From Ascaris suum (taxonomy: Eukaryota > Nematoda > Chromadorea > Rhabditida > Ascarididae), in NCBI GenBank assembly GCA_013433145.1, contig CM024187.1:1984001-2048000 (forward strand): a DNA stretch of 64,000 nucleotides, read 5' to 3'. Shown here in pieces: positions 1-24,800 of the stretch (its first letter is position 1; each line of letters opens with the position of its first letter). The notes beneath the pieces were generated by a model. The model worked only from the letters and a program-made list of their open reading frames with translations. It was not told the DNA's origin and made no database searches. The translations under genes were made by a program, and so were the position numbers.

Positions 1-933
1 TTTGTTAGAAAAAATCTTCGAGCAAGAAAAATTGGTTGGCATTATGGTACCCGGCAAAAGGCTTTTGCTATAGTGATCACGAAGAGCGCATTCATAGAGG
101 CAAAGAATCATTTTTCAAAGTGATCCTATTTGTAAATTTTTGCTCTGTTTTCATTAAATATCCAAATATAGCGATATCTCGAAACGTATTGGAGAAACTT
201 ACGTATAATGCAAACAGCCAAAATTACTATTGTCTAAAAACTTCACTTAGAAACGGTCTAAGCAAATGCAATGGTCCAATACATGAGTGTAATAAAATGA
301 AGATTGCAATTTTTGCATCAATTACAATTAATCGAGTGGAAAAATATGAAAATAAGGAAGTACTGAGTTCATAAGCATATTTCTATTTTGTTTGCCCGGT
401 TTCGCATAAATAAATGAAAACTTTTAGCGCGTTATTCCTAATTTAGAGTATACTCATTAGCCATCAGTGTAGTGCTTAGCGTTTGCGAGGCGTATTCATC
501 TAGGCAACCACCGTGTTAGCAACATAAGTGCCGCTTCAATGCCTGGACAGCACGCCAATTAGATATTCCGTCTTAGTGGCATCCATCTCGACAAATTTGC
601 ATAAACAACTAAGCAAAAGTCGATTACAGAGCCTTATGCATTGCACAACTAAATGTTGGTTTCGTTGAAAGATTGCATCCTACACTAGTTTTCATCAATC
701 AAAACATGTTGAAATCGATAAAACATTTTCAGTCAGCTACCACTTGTGAGTTAGTTTCAACTGTACTATTTAGTATATACTAAAGAGGTTGATTCTATTT
801 CTAGGTAACCATATGATGACGTTCTCAAAACCTAAAGAATTCATACCATCATCTCGAGCAACCTACTACCTTCAATAATATAAGTGCCTTCTTGTCATGG
901 GCAATTTCTCTTATTAAGGAAAAAAAAGCTTAC
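1..933. other. Intron sequence of the GPCR gene, no exon found
   Basis: The minus strand should carry the TM4–TM7 exons downstream of the donor at 933. I looked for a phase-1 exon with the TM5 Cys-Trp and TM6–TM7 motifs and saw none here, so these exons probably lie outside the window. Confidence 0.5.
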
Positions 934-12334
<11,401 letters not shown>

Positions 12335-12537
12335 CTACAATGAGTTTTATTTATCGCTCTAGCGATCATTTATCTAACCATTTCTCAGCGTTTTTACACT
12401 GCACACTGTTTTCAGTTCATATCATATATTGTTTTGATAAATTGCACTAAGCATCATCAAAGTGCTATACGAAACTAACACATACGTACCACATATGTGT
12501 GGAATTCGTATTACATATGCCTATCATACTACATATA

Positions 12538-12653
<116 letters not shown>

Positions 12654-15137
12654 AATTATATACGTATCATATAGGCACAAGTGTAATATGTAAAGATAAT
12701 ATGAGTGAAAATGGTATGAATTGTCGAAAAGTGTGTGCATATATCTAAAAAGCGGATACGAAGTAAATTAATTTTGAAAAATGAGTTGAGAGCGAATTAC
12801 TAGAATGATTCATGATACATGCGCTAATAGGAGTACCAAGCAAGCTCTATTCATCTTAGTGGTCTAAAGTTCGAACGTCACCCTCACAACGTCGCTTTAA
12901 TCTCATTAATTACAATGATCAAATACCTTTAATACCTTTAATAGTAAATACATATAATACTTTTAAAGCACTCAGCTAATTGAACTCATCCAAGTATACT
13001 TTGCAAAAAATTTGCATAGGAAATTTTCGGCTTGAAAACGAAGCGAATAGCTAAAAAAAAAACCGTTAAGGAGTAATTAACACCTGCGTAATTTATCGAG
13101 CGTTTCCTCTAGCCGATGTGTTTCACTTTGAACACTGGATTAGTGCTGAGAGCGTTTATATAATGCGTTTTGTTGAAACGAAAATATTTCAGAAGAGCTT
13201 GGCAACTTCTCAACGCTGATGAAACATTTTGAATAAAAGCACGCTTGAAGAACAGAAATTCGATGCACTCAACGATAATGCCAACTGGCATCACTCAAAC
13301 GAAAACTCAAAATCATACCAATGCGAATATCTAACAATATTTATAGATTTTTAACAAAGATCACAACATAATATTCGATAATTTACCAGTAATAATAAAC
13401 TCATTAGCATGCTTCCCGTTCGTGTGCCTCATCGACAAAGGGACAAATAGATTGCCACCACTACCATCCCCTCCCCCTCCCCTACGAAAAATAGAAGCAA
13501 TGAAAATTTCATAAGAAATGCCTACTAAATTTAATTGTCATTTTCAAAAATGGTTGATAAAGTCTAGTAATAGGGCGGTGGCAAATGATATTATTTTGAA
13601 TAAGCATTAAAAAGGAATTTCTTTTTTTAATGATACTAAATTCAAATCTCACAAAACTCGAAGTTCAATATCGACTATGGCTGAATAATAGAAAATCATC
13701 TTCTTTTTGAAAAACCCAACACTGAGCCAAGAGTATTCGTTAATGTCGTGGAAATGATCGTTAAATGGTGTGCACGAACTTACGCCTTCGGATGGTTCAA
13801 TAGTAAAAGAAAAAAAACAACATCGCTCGCCGTAATCCAAGAAATACAACAATATTACTTTCAGGTATTTCGGTTCGAGAAATTCATAGCCAATGAAGGT
13901 TTGCTGCATAGTCGATCTCAACATTTTAGCAATGTGAATTACATCAATGGTGTCGCATTTTTTTTAAAGCAGCGGTAGCTTATTGAAGAGTGAACACGCT
14001 TAAAACATTCAATTTTGAGCTATGAGAGCGTATTTCATCGAAATTTTCAAGTTCGGTAAATGTTAAACGCAATAAAAATGGATAATTTATTGTATTTGAT
14101 GAAGAGATGAATTCTTTGACAAAGACAACAAAAAACTCGCCAATATAGAATAACAAAAGAAAGAGGATATAAATTTCTTTCATTGCAAAAAAAAAAAAAA
14201 AACATCATTTTAAGGTAACGTCTCAATTTGATTCTGATGAAAACATAACGATCATTAGCATATTTATTCAACAACTTTATTTAAAATTTCAAACTCATAG
14301 AAATTTATAAGCGCAAAAAAAAAAAAAAAAAAAAGTGTGCACTATATTCCGCGTAAATTTCAAATAAAAACAAGAAAATTTTACGCGTAATGAGAATATT
14401 TCACATGAAATAAGAATATTCCACGTGAAGTAAAAATATAGAGATGGGCGATAAATGATATAAAAAGTATCGTCTGTTTTAAACAAAAGGCATCGTGAAA
14501 ATTAGCTGCGTGTATTTTTTTTTTTTTTTAAAAGAAGATTAGCGAACGTTTAGCTGCTCATAGCACCTTTTTTTTTAGCAGCTGAAATGATAAGCAACAA
14601 TTCGCGAAACATACATACGAACGAAATATGATGCTTTCGTTATTCGTTCAACGGAGGAATATTCTCTAGGCGTTTCATATAATCTTCGCATAGTGAGTGT
14701 ATTTTGCATTCAAATCGATACATGGTCAAGAGGCGACTTTGATCGTCTAGAAGAATGATGAGAGACGAAATGATCGATCGGAAGGAATATGAATATAACT
14801 AGTAAGTGGGTGATGAGATCTCCATCGAGGATTTTATTGAAAACAGGGGATCGCTTATAATGCTACTATAATATCTGTAATATGCAATAATGTTGCGGTG
14901 AAAGAGCATAGAAACTTCAGCTTCAACGTTGCTGCGGCTGCTGATGAAAAATCATTAGAAATGCGATGTAAGGTTAATCGTCACGCGTGTTCGACCCTCG
15001 GAAAATAGCGCAATGTTGAGAACGAAAGCTTAGGGCGGTGTCACATCACAGAGGGCGTGAATATGTTGGTACTTTTTTGCTGCATCAATTACTGTTCAGC
15101 CAAAGACCGGAAGCTGTGAAGCGGTTACATATGAGGG

Positions 15138-15281
<144 letters not shown>

Positions 15282-15310
15282 AAGCCCTCAATTGTTAAAT
15301 GTTTAGCAAT

Positions 15311-15900
15311 GCAATAATACACTGACGGTCTGCAGTAACAAATGACCACTATCTTGACTGCATTAGGATAGAAAAGAATCCTGTGCGCTATTCATTAAAT
15401 GTGGAAGATGTTAACGTCGAGTATGTTGACTTCATGAAAGAGCTAAAAGTGGTGAATGCATTTTTAGATGCAATGTGCGACAGTTTCATGCTAGCATATG
15501 TGGTGAAGAAACGATGGAGCCGAATAGATGCGAACACGTGACGAAATGCATTTTGCGTTCAAGTTAAATGAAGGCCCTGTGCAGCAAATGAAGCTGTCAA
15601 ATTCCAACGTTTAATAATGCGAAAGTTGGAGGATCGATTTGAAACTAAGGAACAGTGGAAGTGACCACCCACAAGTGTCTAGAGACTATATGGGGTGACG
15701 ATAAGCTATGCGCGAATCACTGATTTCTTACTTGGAGCCATATGAATACTTCAAGGAGAGAGACAAGTAAAAGGAGGTGGCACTGTGAGATGCTTGCGTA
15801 GAAGTGAGCTGCCCGCAGTGCCGGTGATCGAAGTGGATAGGTGCCGCCAAGGCGCGAACGAACACTCGCCACCCTTATGGCACCCCAACTAGCCTAGGCC
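15311..15900 (+). other. GC-richer patch, possible decayed retroelement
   Basis: Base composition is richer in G and C than its surroundings. Plus-strand frames give KNPVRYSLNVEDVNVEYVDF and, about 150 bp on, RLIMRKLEDRFETKEQWK. Both faintly recall BEL/Pao-type polyprotein segments but are broken by stops, and no catalytic motif is seen. The family link is a guess. Confidence 0.2.
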
Positions 15901-18662
15901 ACTTTGCGACAGCATCAATCACATATATGAGTGCGCCCTAGGAAAATATTCGATTTCTGACAACAATTTCATGCCCCCGCTCGCGCTTTATCTAGTTTTG
16001 AGGCAAGTGCAAAATTTCGCACTTCCAGAATACTCAAAACGATGAATGTGTTTCGTTGACTTTGTTTTCGTCAAACAGCGAGATTCTCGACCTTTTCGTT
16101 GCCCCTCCCCTTCTTGCCATCACCTTTATTTTTTTTAAAATATTGATTGATTAACTGCATTGTTCTCTTGTATCTATCCGTCAGATTCAACTATCTCTTC
16201 CACTGCATAGTAGACTGTTGCAAGTGTGAACACCTTTTTAAAGCTCTATATTTGAAGTTGAGGTCTGCCTATGCGAAGATGAGAAGTACACTTCCATCGT
16301 TAAAGAAACATGAGGTATGGAAGTTGTTTGCATGTGGTGCTGCTATCTATCGTGCGAATATTGCACAATGTTTTGACCCTAGAAAAATTTTTATTGAGTT
16401 GAATATCGTTCGAAAAAATTGCCTTAGTTTCATGAGCAAAGGCAACAGGATGATCATCTGGGTTTTCTTAGCAAGCTATTAGTTATGGAAATTGATCAAT
16501 CAAGTAAACTTTGAAATAGCGTTGAGGTTCACAACGTAAAGAGCAAATAGACAGATGCGAAAAGCATTATCGAGGTGACTTATTTCTAAACAATAACTAA
16601 AAAATATTCTTTAAGCTTTGAAAAGACTTCTCGATTTTAACATCTAAGAAAAACTAATCGAGTGTTAATGATTAGAAGGAAAGAAGACTCCTTCGATTAT
16701 TGAAGTAACTCTTACAGTGATAGTATCGTATTTGTTATATAGCTACAATATTGAGCTGTTATTAACTTAGAAAGGCTATTGCCTAAGACATGATTCTCGG
16801 AATGCCTCTACAACAATTTTTGTTAATTTCAGTAATAAATCGTCACTTATGATAATAATTCATGTCAATATAAATCTCCCCATCAATTTTTTGTTAACTA
16901 AGAGTAGCCTTTAGAGTAAATTGTGCTAGTGTCTTTGTTGTTGTTCCATTTTAAACAGCATAAAGATAGCGGCGATGTAACTTCGAAAACAAATAAAAGA
17001 ATAACAGCTGAAGGGCACTACGCATAGGCTACTCAAGGGAAAGCGCGGGTGGACACCGTTCATACTCTCGCATGGTATAAACTAATAAACCTTAAGTTGC
17101 TATACACATTCATTCGAACACTTCTTTGGTCAGTAAAATATCACCTGTCGTTGCCACGTCAACGTTAGCCACAAAATTATTTGTTATTTATTTTAAGGTG
17201 CCATGAATAAACTACTAGGAAAACGTTTTGTAGTACAAGTACGACGAATAGGCGAATGCGTTGAAATGAGTGGTCCGTTAGCGCAATGCAGCGAAAAATT
17301 GCAATATCATACGCTTGTGACCATATGAAGCAGTAAAACATTCATGTGATTAGATGCGGAAAGAAGTATAGAGAGGATAAAGAGATAGAAAGAAATATAG
17401 AAAGAAAGAAATAAGAATGTAGAGATACTTCAATGGTTGTACTTTTTGCGATGTAGACAACTGATGTGAAGACAAAATGCTGGATCAGGCTGTCGAGCAA
17501 CATCGACCACACCAGTCGCTAAGAAGGCGCAAGCATGAAACAAAGCTCTTTTTTAGTAGCTACCCATAATTGATCACCCTTCATGAGAGTGTATTGTGCC
17601 TCGATGCAGCAATTCGCAATTCTCTTCTTTGATCAGCTCTTCAGCGCCTCTTGCCTTCTGATTCCCTTCATCATTTTCAACTAGATTTTAATAAAACGGC
17701 CTTAAACTTCCGACAACTTGCTTTGAATAACGTCAGTTGGCGGAAGATTTGTTTCGTTGTGTGACAAGAGGGCTCTTATGCTTCGCTGCGGTGTTATGCA
17801 GAAACAAAACCCGACAGACATTTCGTGCACTACGGCGATTGATTTTCGAGTGATTGTTAAGCCTAGTTGGGGTTAAAGCATTCTCATGAGGTAATAAGAG
17901 GTGATGGTTTTATGAAATGGAATGCCTTTTATCCGTTTTTTTTTAAAGCTATTCGACTCAATGGTGATGTCGTTTATGGATTATTGTGCTTTTTTTTTCG
18001 ATTTGTGCAAAGTGTTTAAAAAACAGTTCGCCGTTTTATTGCTACGATACAAAAATGAGCTAATAGAAATTTTTTTTTGAAACATAACTAAGAAATTTTA
18101 CTCAATAAAACTTGAGATAATATGTGGAAAATTGTTTTCGCCGAATGATATGAGAAACAATTTTCTCGATGTTATTCGAACAAAACAAAACGCTATTTTC
18201 AATTATGAGCATTCATATAATTTCAAAAAGAGATATATATAATTGATGAGGTTCTTGTTATGAATATAGCGAGATGTTCTAAAAGAGATTATGCTTTAAC
18301 AAAGAGGAATTTATCTGATTTCTCATGTTCGAGAGAATTTAGAAAAAAGAGCTTCTAGCAAAAAGTATCAGAGTTCTTTTTTTTGTAATGCATGAAATAA
18401 TGAACTTTTCGATGCTCAATGAAACCTACAACTTTGGCTGAAAACAAGTATTGATTACATTGAGGGCCTCCTGAAAACATCCACCTCGAAAGTATGCAGC
18501 ATTTGCTGTGAGATTCGTAAGTAAATAAAAACGATATGAAATATGCATAAAATTTCGCAACTCATCAATAACGACAATACAAAAAAAAGGAATTATTAGA
18601 ATGTTATTTATATGCATAAAAACTTTTCCACAAAAAATATAAATATAAATGCGATCGCTAAA

Positions 18663-18760
18663 TATAATACTTTTTTTTTGTAATGCATGAAATGAAGTAA
18701 TGAAGTAATATAATACTTTTTTTGTAATGCATATAATACTTTTTGTAATTTTTTTGTAAT
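18663..18760 (+). repeat. Short tandem duplications of ataatacTTT…gtaatgcat
   Basis: The string ataatac, a T run and gtaatgc(at) occurs three times in about 100 bp (18663, 18709 and 18732). A related copy with tgaaataatgaa lies at 18376–18402. It directly adjoins the perfect hairpin at 18761. Confidence 0.85.
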
Positions 18761-18830
18761 GCTACTGCAATGAAGAGATGAGTATCCACATATTGCACTA
18801 TGTGGATACTCATCTCTTCATTGCAGTAGC
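18761..18830. repeat. Perfect 32-bp inverted repeat with 6-nt loop
   Basis: The left arm at 18761–18792 (gctactgcaatgaagagatg and on) is the exact reverse complement of 18799–18830, with loop ttgcac. No mismatch was seen over 32 pairs. Confidence 0.97.
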
Positions 18831-21800
18831 ACATAAAAACGTCACAATTAACGAATGGGATTCAGCAAACGGCTGCCAGCCGGAAATTAACTTTCCATCT
18901 ATTTCGTTTTCGCTTCTCCAAAGTTGCCTTTATCGATGCACACATCTCGATTGCATTGTTGATTGATACGTCTTACCAACTGTTCGGGCAGATGTCAACA
19001 AACTAACATGCATATGTTCACTCTTTAATAATCGTCAAAAATCTATGAAAATGCTAACCGAGATTCTTTTCACTCTGGTAATTTCCAGAGATAAATCGAA
19101 ATACGCTAAAATATATTTGCTGCAAAAATCGTCCGAGGTGAACTTAAAATAGTTTTGTTGCACAGAATGAAATTAAAGTCGTTTCCTCGTTTGACATTCA
19201 ATGAGTGAATAAACACATTATTCTTTATGCGGAAATAATCAAGAACTTCCGTCTCGCTTAATAAACGCATACAATAATTTCATTAGCAATTACGATAAGA
19301 AATGTCAATAATATAATATTTAGGGAGCCGTTACATGAAAAAAAAAGAGGAAAACTTCAGGTAAATAATAATGAAGGTAACGGATAACATTTCGAATGGA
19401 CAGAACTTTTTTTTTTTAGAAATTATCTCCGCCACTCTCCATTTAAATTAAAAAATATTTCAACGTCCAAAGGTTATCACATTCGTATATAACGATTATG
19501 ATATAGACTCTAAAGCTTCTTATCTCCCTGAAGAAATCAATCTATTTTTCTTGTAAGAGAGTTTTAGCGGAAAAAGAATAACCAATTAAAACTTGATCTT
19601 ATCATCAAATAAGCCTACTGCGCCCGGATGATTGCATTCTTTGCTGATGTTTTGAAACTTTCTGAGGAAGACGTCAACATTTACTCAAAGAGAAAGAACA
19701 AATGCAGCTGGCATGCAAATAACTGATGCTAATTAACGAATAAAATAAATTATTCCATACAAATAAATAAATCTCAGAAATTTCATCACATATTACGTTG
19801 AGTGTTTAAATCACAATCGCAATGAAAATCAAACATATTAAGTGAATAGAAATATCGCTCGAACTGGATAATCATCATTATTCTACTTTTTTTTGAGCAA
19901 AGAATTGTAAAATCTTTATTTACTATTATGAAGACATTTGATGAATGAAGCAATGACTTGGGAGGAATTTACTATTCACCAATGGAACACTAATACGAAA
20001 TGATTTCTCGAGCTTGTTGCTAGTAGCTGAATGCGTACACTCGTTTCAACATCGATAAAGTTTTATGTGTTTTCGTTGTCATGAAGACAATAGTGATGCA
20101 TTCTACTCGTCGAATTCTTTGTTGATTTATCTTTTAAAATATCACTATTTCCATATATGTCAGTATATAATTCTCATCCCTCATATATAAACATATAAAA
20201 TTATTCAAAAATCTTTTCGATTTGGTCACTTAGCTGAAATGCAATAGTTTTTTCCTAAAGCAAACGAACGAAGGCAATTATGGATAAGAAGTACTCAATG
20301 ATGAAGCTATTTACGTCAATAGCCGAACTATAATTGCAGTCTAAAGCCTATTCGGAAGAAATCATTTGCAAATAATGCATTCAATCGAAATATACGCTTA
20401 ACACTTTCGCACACTTTAAGCAGTTCGTGTTTCGAAAAGGAAAGAAATAGCATTTCAATAGGTATCAACATTGTGCTAGATAAATTTTCAGTTGCTTATT
20501 GATACTTTTCGAAAAAAAAAACCTGCTGTGGCAAAATATATCCATAATAAATGGTGGGATTCTTTTGTCAAAATACGCCATCATCGTGCATAAATATCTC
20601 TACAAAAAGAAATATAAAAATATCTATAGAGTGCAACATTGCAAAGTCTATTAGCTGCATTGAATGTGCTGGTTTTCCAGCAAGATATATAGGTGATTCG
20701 TTGTTTTGAATAGCGCTCTCACTTAATCGAGAAATGCTTCATTTTATTCTATTAAACCACAACTGTACTAGATGTCTTGCCATTGAAACCGAACTTCATT
20801 GTCTCCAGATACGCAACTGGAATTCATCTTTATATTGGTTTCGGCCATAATACAACAGCACTTTCGATTATACAAACACTGAAGCAGAAATCTCTGCACG
20901 TAGACATTTCGAACATGTAATTCTCGATCAGATATCTTCTCTCGATACCGTCATCGATCCTATCCTTATCCGCTTAAATGATCCTGGATGGACACTATCA
21001 AAAAAAAAAAGCTTCACAGTACGCAAAAGGAATACGTCACCTCTTGCAAAAGACCGCACAGCCGAAGACAGTAGAGTGATCATCAACGCAAGTGAGTTCT
21101 TAAAATTTGAACTTAACTTGCTGTTGTTGGATACGCCCACCTCAATTGCTATAAAGAGTCAATATTCTATAGAATCTAGCAATCAACTAGCGGAACTGCC
21201 CCTCTCTTTCATTCTGCACTTCGATGAGTTTTTTTTTTTCTAGTCATATTAAATGCATTCAGAGCACTTTGATGCTTTAATCGCTAGCTTTCTCTTTGAA
21301 AGTATTTCACATGAATTATTTAGTCGATTTCCAAGGAATCGTTGCTATTCTGCTTCTTTAAAAATTTCAACTAATATTATATAGAGAGGAAAAGATGAAG
21401 CTGCTAAAGATTAGAAAGAAATGAGAATAGTTGTCGTAAGTTTATCGGCTCAAAATTTTTATACCACTTTGAGTAAAAGCATAAATATATTCCCTTGAAT
21501 ACGAAGCAACAATCTGCAACTGGGGAAAGTAATGTGCTTCAATTAGCTGTTTCTATTTGAATTGAGTTGAACTGAACGCTTATCGCTTTAAGTCTCGGAA
21601 AATTTCATCTAGGTAGTATTTAGAAAAAGAAAAGCTTACAGTATAACTGCATTTTTTTTATCGCAAAAATAAGTTAGCCAAGTTATTTAAGCCATGAAAA
21701 AAATTGTGACAACAATTTATTTCATCAGCAAAAACAAACAAACAAATAAAAGCTTGTAATGATGATTATAATGACGATAGCTACCATTTCAACGAAATAA

Positions 21801-24800
21801 TAGTTGAACACATAGCAAAACTTTTCGTCGTTTTGTTTCGTGAACAGTAGAGAGAGAGAAAATCGGTTGAATTATTAAAGCGGCCGATCAATGCTTGAGT
21901 CAGAAGTACGCAGAGATGAGCAAACTTGCATAAAAGGAGGCCAAAGGGCCATCAAGCTTCCTTCCTGCATGCGTAAATGTAATTGACGGCAAAATGCTGC
22001 ATACAACTTGCTCGATAGGGGAACGCACTTTTAAGCTAGCAAATGTGGATTTGTATGGCAACAACACTCGCAACACTATTTACGGCTTGAAGTTCCTTTT
22101 TTAAATGCTCCAAAAAAAAAAAAATTGCGTCAGAACATGAACGATGGAATACAGCAATCACGATCTCGGTCATTCTCGTATGGTACCGCATCGAATTCCG
22201 GTCAAAAAAAAAAACGTATAGCGAAATATTGGATCAAATCGATTTCAACGGAAGAGTTCTGTTTTAAACATACAGAAATTACGCCGAAAGTAAACCCGAG
22301 GGGTTAAAGATCGAAGATAGTAGGTCTCTATTACTAAAGAGGTTTTCTATAGAAGGGCTTTTTTCATCCAAGATACATGATATATGCAACGATAAAAGAG
22401 CTGTGAATGTGTTTATTGTGCTAGATGTAATCGAACTATTCTTGAGAGGATCAAAAAAACCGCCGAGAGAGATGAATGGTGGAAGGGAAAGGTGTGAAGA
22501 AAGCAAAGCAGGTTGCAAACAGTGGAAATTACTATCCTCTTATTTCTATTGTACTTCAATTCTTGTTTCAATTCTCGTTAATAAAAGTTGAATTAATCAG
22601 TTTTTTATATTGCAAGCATAGTATTTGATCAATTCTTATACATATATCACTGTTGAATAACAAATAAGTTATTTTAACCCCCCCCCCCCCCCAGTAAATC
22701 ATCGTTTATTCCTCTCTACTTGAAAGAAGCGATGAAGTGAGATTGCCTTGTTTTTCCATTGAAAGCAACGGTGAAAGAAAACAAGTTTGTTTAGAGTTGT
22801 CTTTGTGCAATTTCAACAGCGCTATAATCGCAACGCAAAAAAAAAAAAAAAAAAAAATTCACCTCTTTTATTTGCATCAATGAATGTTTTGTTGAGGTAG
22901 CCAAAAAATAATGTCACATCATCAAAACATTTAATGATAAACATGAATGGCACAAAAAAAAATTCGATCATTTGCAACTAAGAAGTAAATAAAACACTCA
23001 ACATTATGATGACAAAGAAAAAGAAAACGTTTATTAAAAGCTCTAGTGAAAAATTTTCCACTCAAATTTTAGACATTTAAGCGAATGCACTTCGATAAGT
23101 TTTTATGAAACTTATCGACATAAACTTAAAACTTTTATAATCGTAAAAGCCGTATAAAAATTATATAAACATTGAAAATCTGCATTGAAATTTTCCCACT
23201 CCACTTTCATAAATAATTTCTGCTCTCTGGAGGTGGTTTTTACGTTTAATAATAGGTGATCAATATCATAGAAATATTAAAATATTTTAGTCTGAGTCAG
23301 GATGAGTAGTGAAAACAAACTTCAATAGATATGTGGCTACTTATTTATTGAATTTTAATAACAACTGATCCAAGAAGAAATAAAATCGATTTTGGAACTT
23401 TATCGGCGCAATATTCAGAGACTATTTGCGATGATCTATTTAGCTTTTGATGATTTTTTTTTTTAAATGAATCAAAGTCTAAATAATGCGGCAAATGACG
23501 CACTTTTCTATCTATATGCAGCTATTATTTTTTTTAAATTATCATTTTCAGTTAAACTATTATTATGTTCATTTCTTGTGAGTGGAGGCGTATGAATGAC
23601 AACGTATTTTCTTGCAAATAAAACATAAGAATTTACCACATACATATCGCACTATTTCACGATATATCGTATACTCTAAAAGCCAATAACTTTTAGCTTA
23701 TTGAATTGTGAAAAAGTATTGAATCCAACCTTTTCTGAAAAAGTTGGTAGCACAAAATTTTAATGAACAAGGTTGATAATACTCCAACTTTTATTGAACA
23801 TGAACATGAGGATCTGTTTTACATGCGGAGTTAAAATATTCATATAAACAAGCAAATAAAAATTTCCAAGATGGTAGCAGAAATAATTTGTTGTTGCAAA
23901 AATGTTGCATATTGCTCGATTTATCCTATTGCAGCTTATAATATCGCTATAAATAGTTGAAGAACTTTATTAGCATTTTTGCGTTGATTATTTTCCTACA
24001 TATAAAGTTATAAAACACTAAATAATAAATCTATACAACGCGCAAAACGTATTGAATTATGAATAAGCGCCCATCCGCGTAGGTGCAAAAGTCCATTTAG
24101 TGAAGCAACAAAATAAACCAACATTAAGCAATCGCAATTAGCAGACTTTCTTATTTCATTTAGGCAAAGTCAACGTTATTGAAAGACAACTTGAATTTCT
24201 TACGATTTTATGAGATAGAAAAATAAGCCTTGAGGGATTTGATTGCGAGCAACGTTAGCATTCTAGTACTAATTGATGTGTGGCATGTTGGCAGTTTGCA
24301 AAGGTCAATAATAGTCTCGAGGAATATGTAAACCGAGTAAAGCATATCGACTCGCTAACGCTGTGTTCGGCAATACTAATTGCATTCGAAATAAGACTAG
24401 AACAAATGGAGAGCGCCGATCTATAATGAGAATCAGTGATGTTTTGAATGCTTCTTTTTGTTTCGATTTTCGTCGCTAATTAAACTTCGTTGAAGCATGA
24501 TTTTCCTCTTTTCTTTTTCATATTATCGTGCATTGTTTAAGCGTGAATAGCAATCCTTTCATATGTGTTTATCGCGTATTTAATCTTCTATATCCAATGG
24601 TTGATAATATCCAATTTCAACTTTAGAACTTTTCGCACTCTTTCAGCTAATATATTTTCAAAAATTTCTCTGATCTATTATAAACAAAATTCATCGATGT
24701 TTTTCACCGACTAATTACTTATTTGTTGATCATTGGTTGATTTCGTTGTTTCGCTAATATTTTTCGCTATTAAATCGACGAATGAAATTGTAACAAGAGG

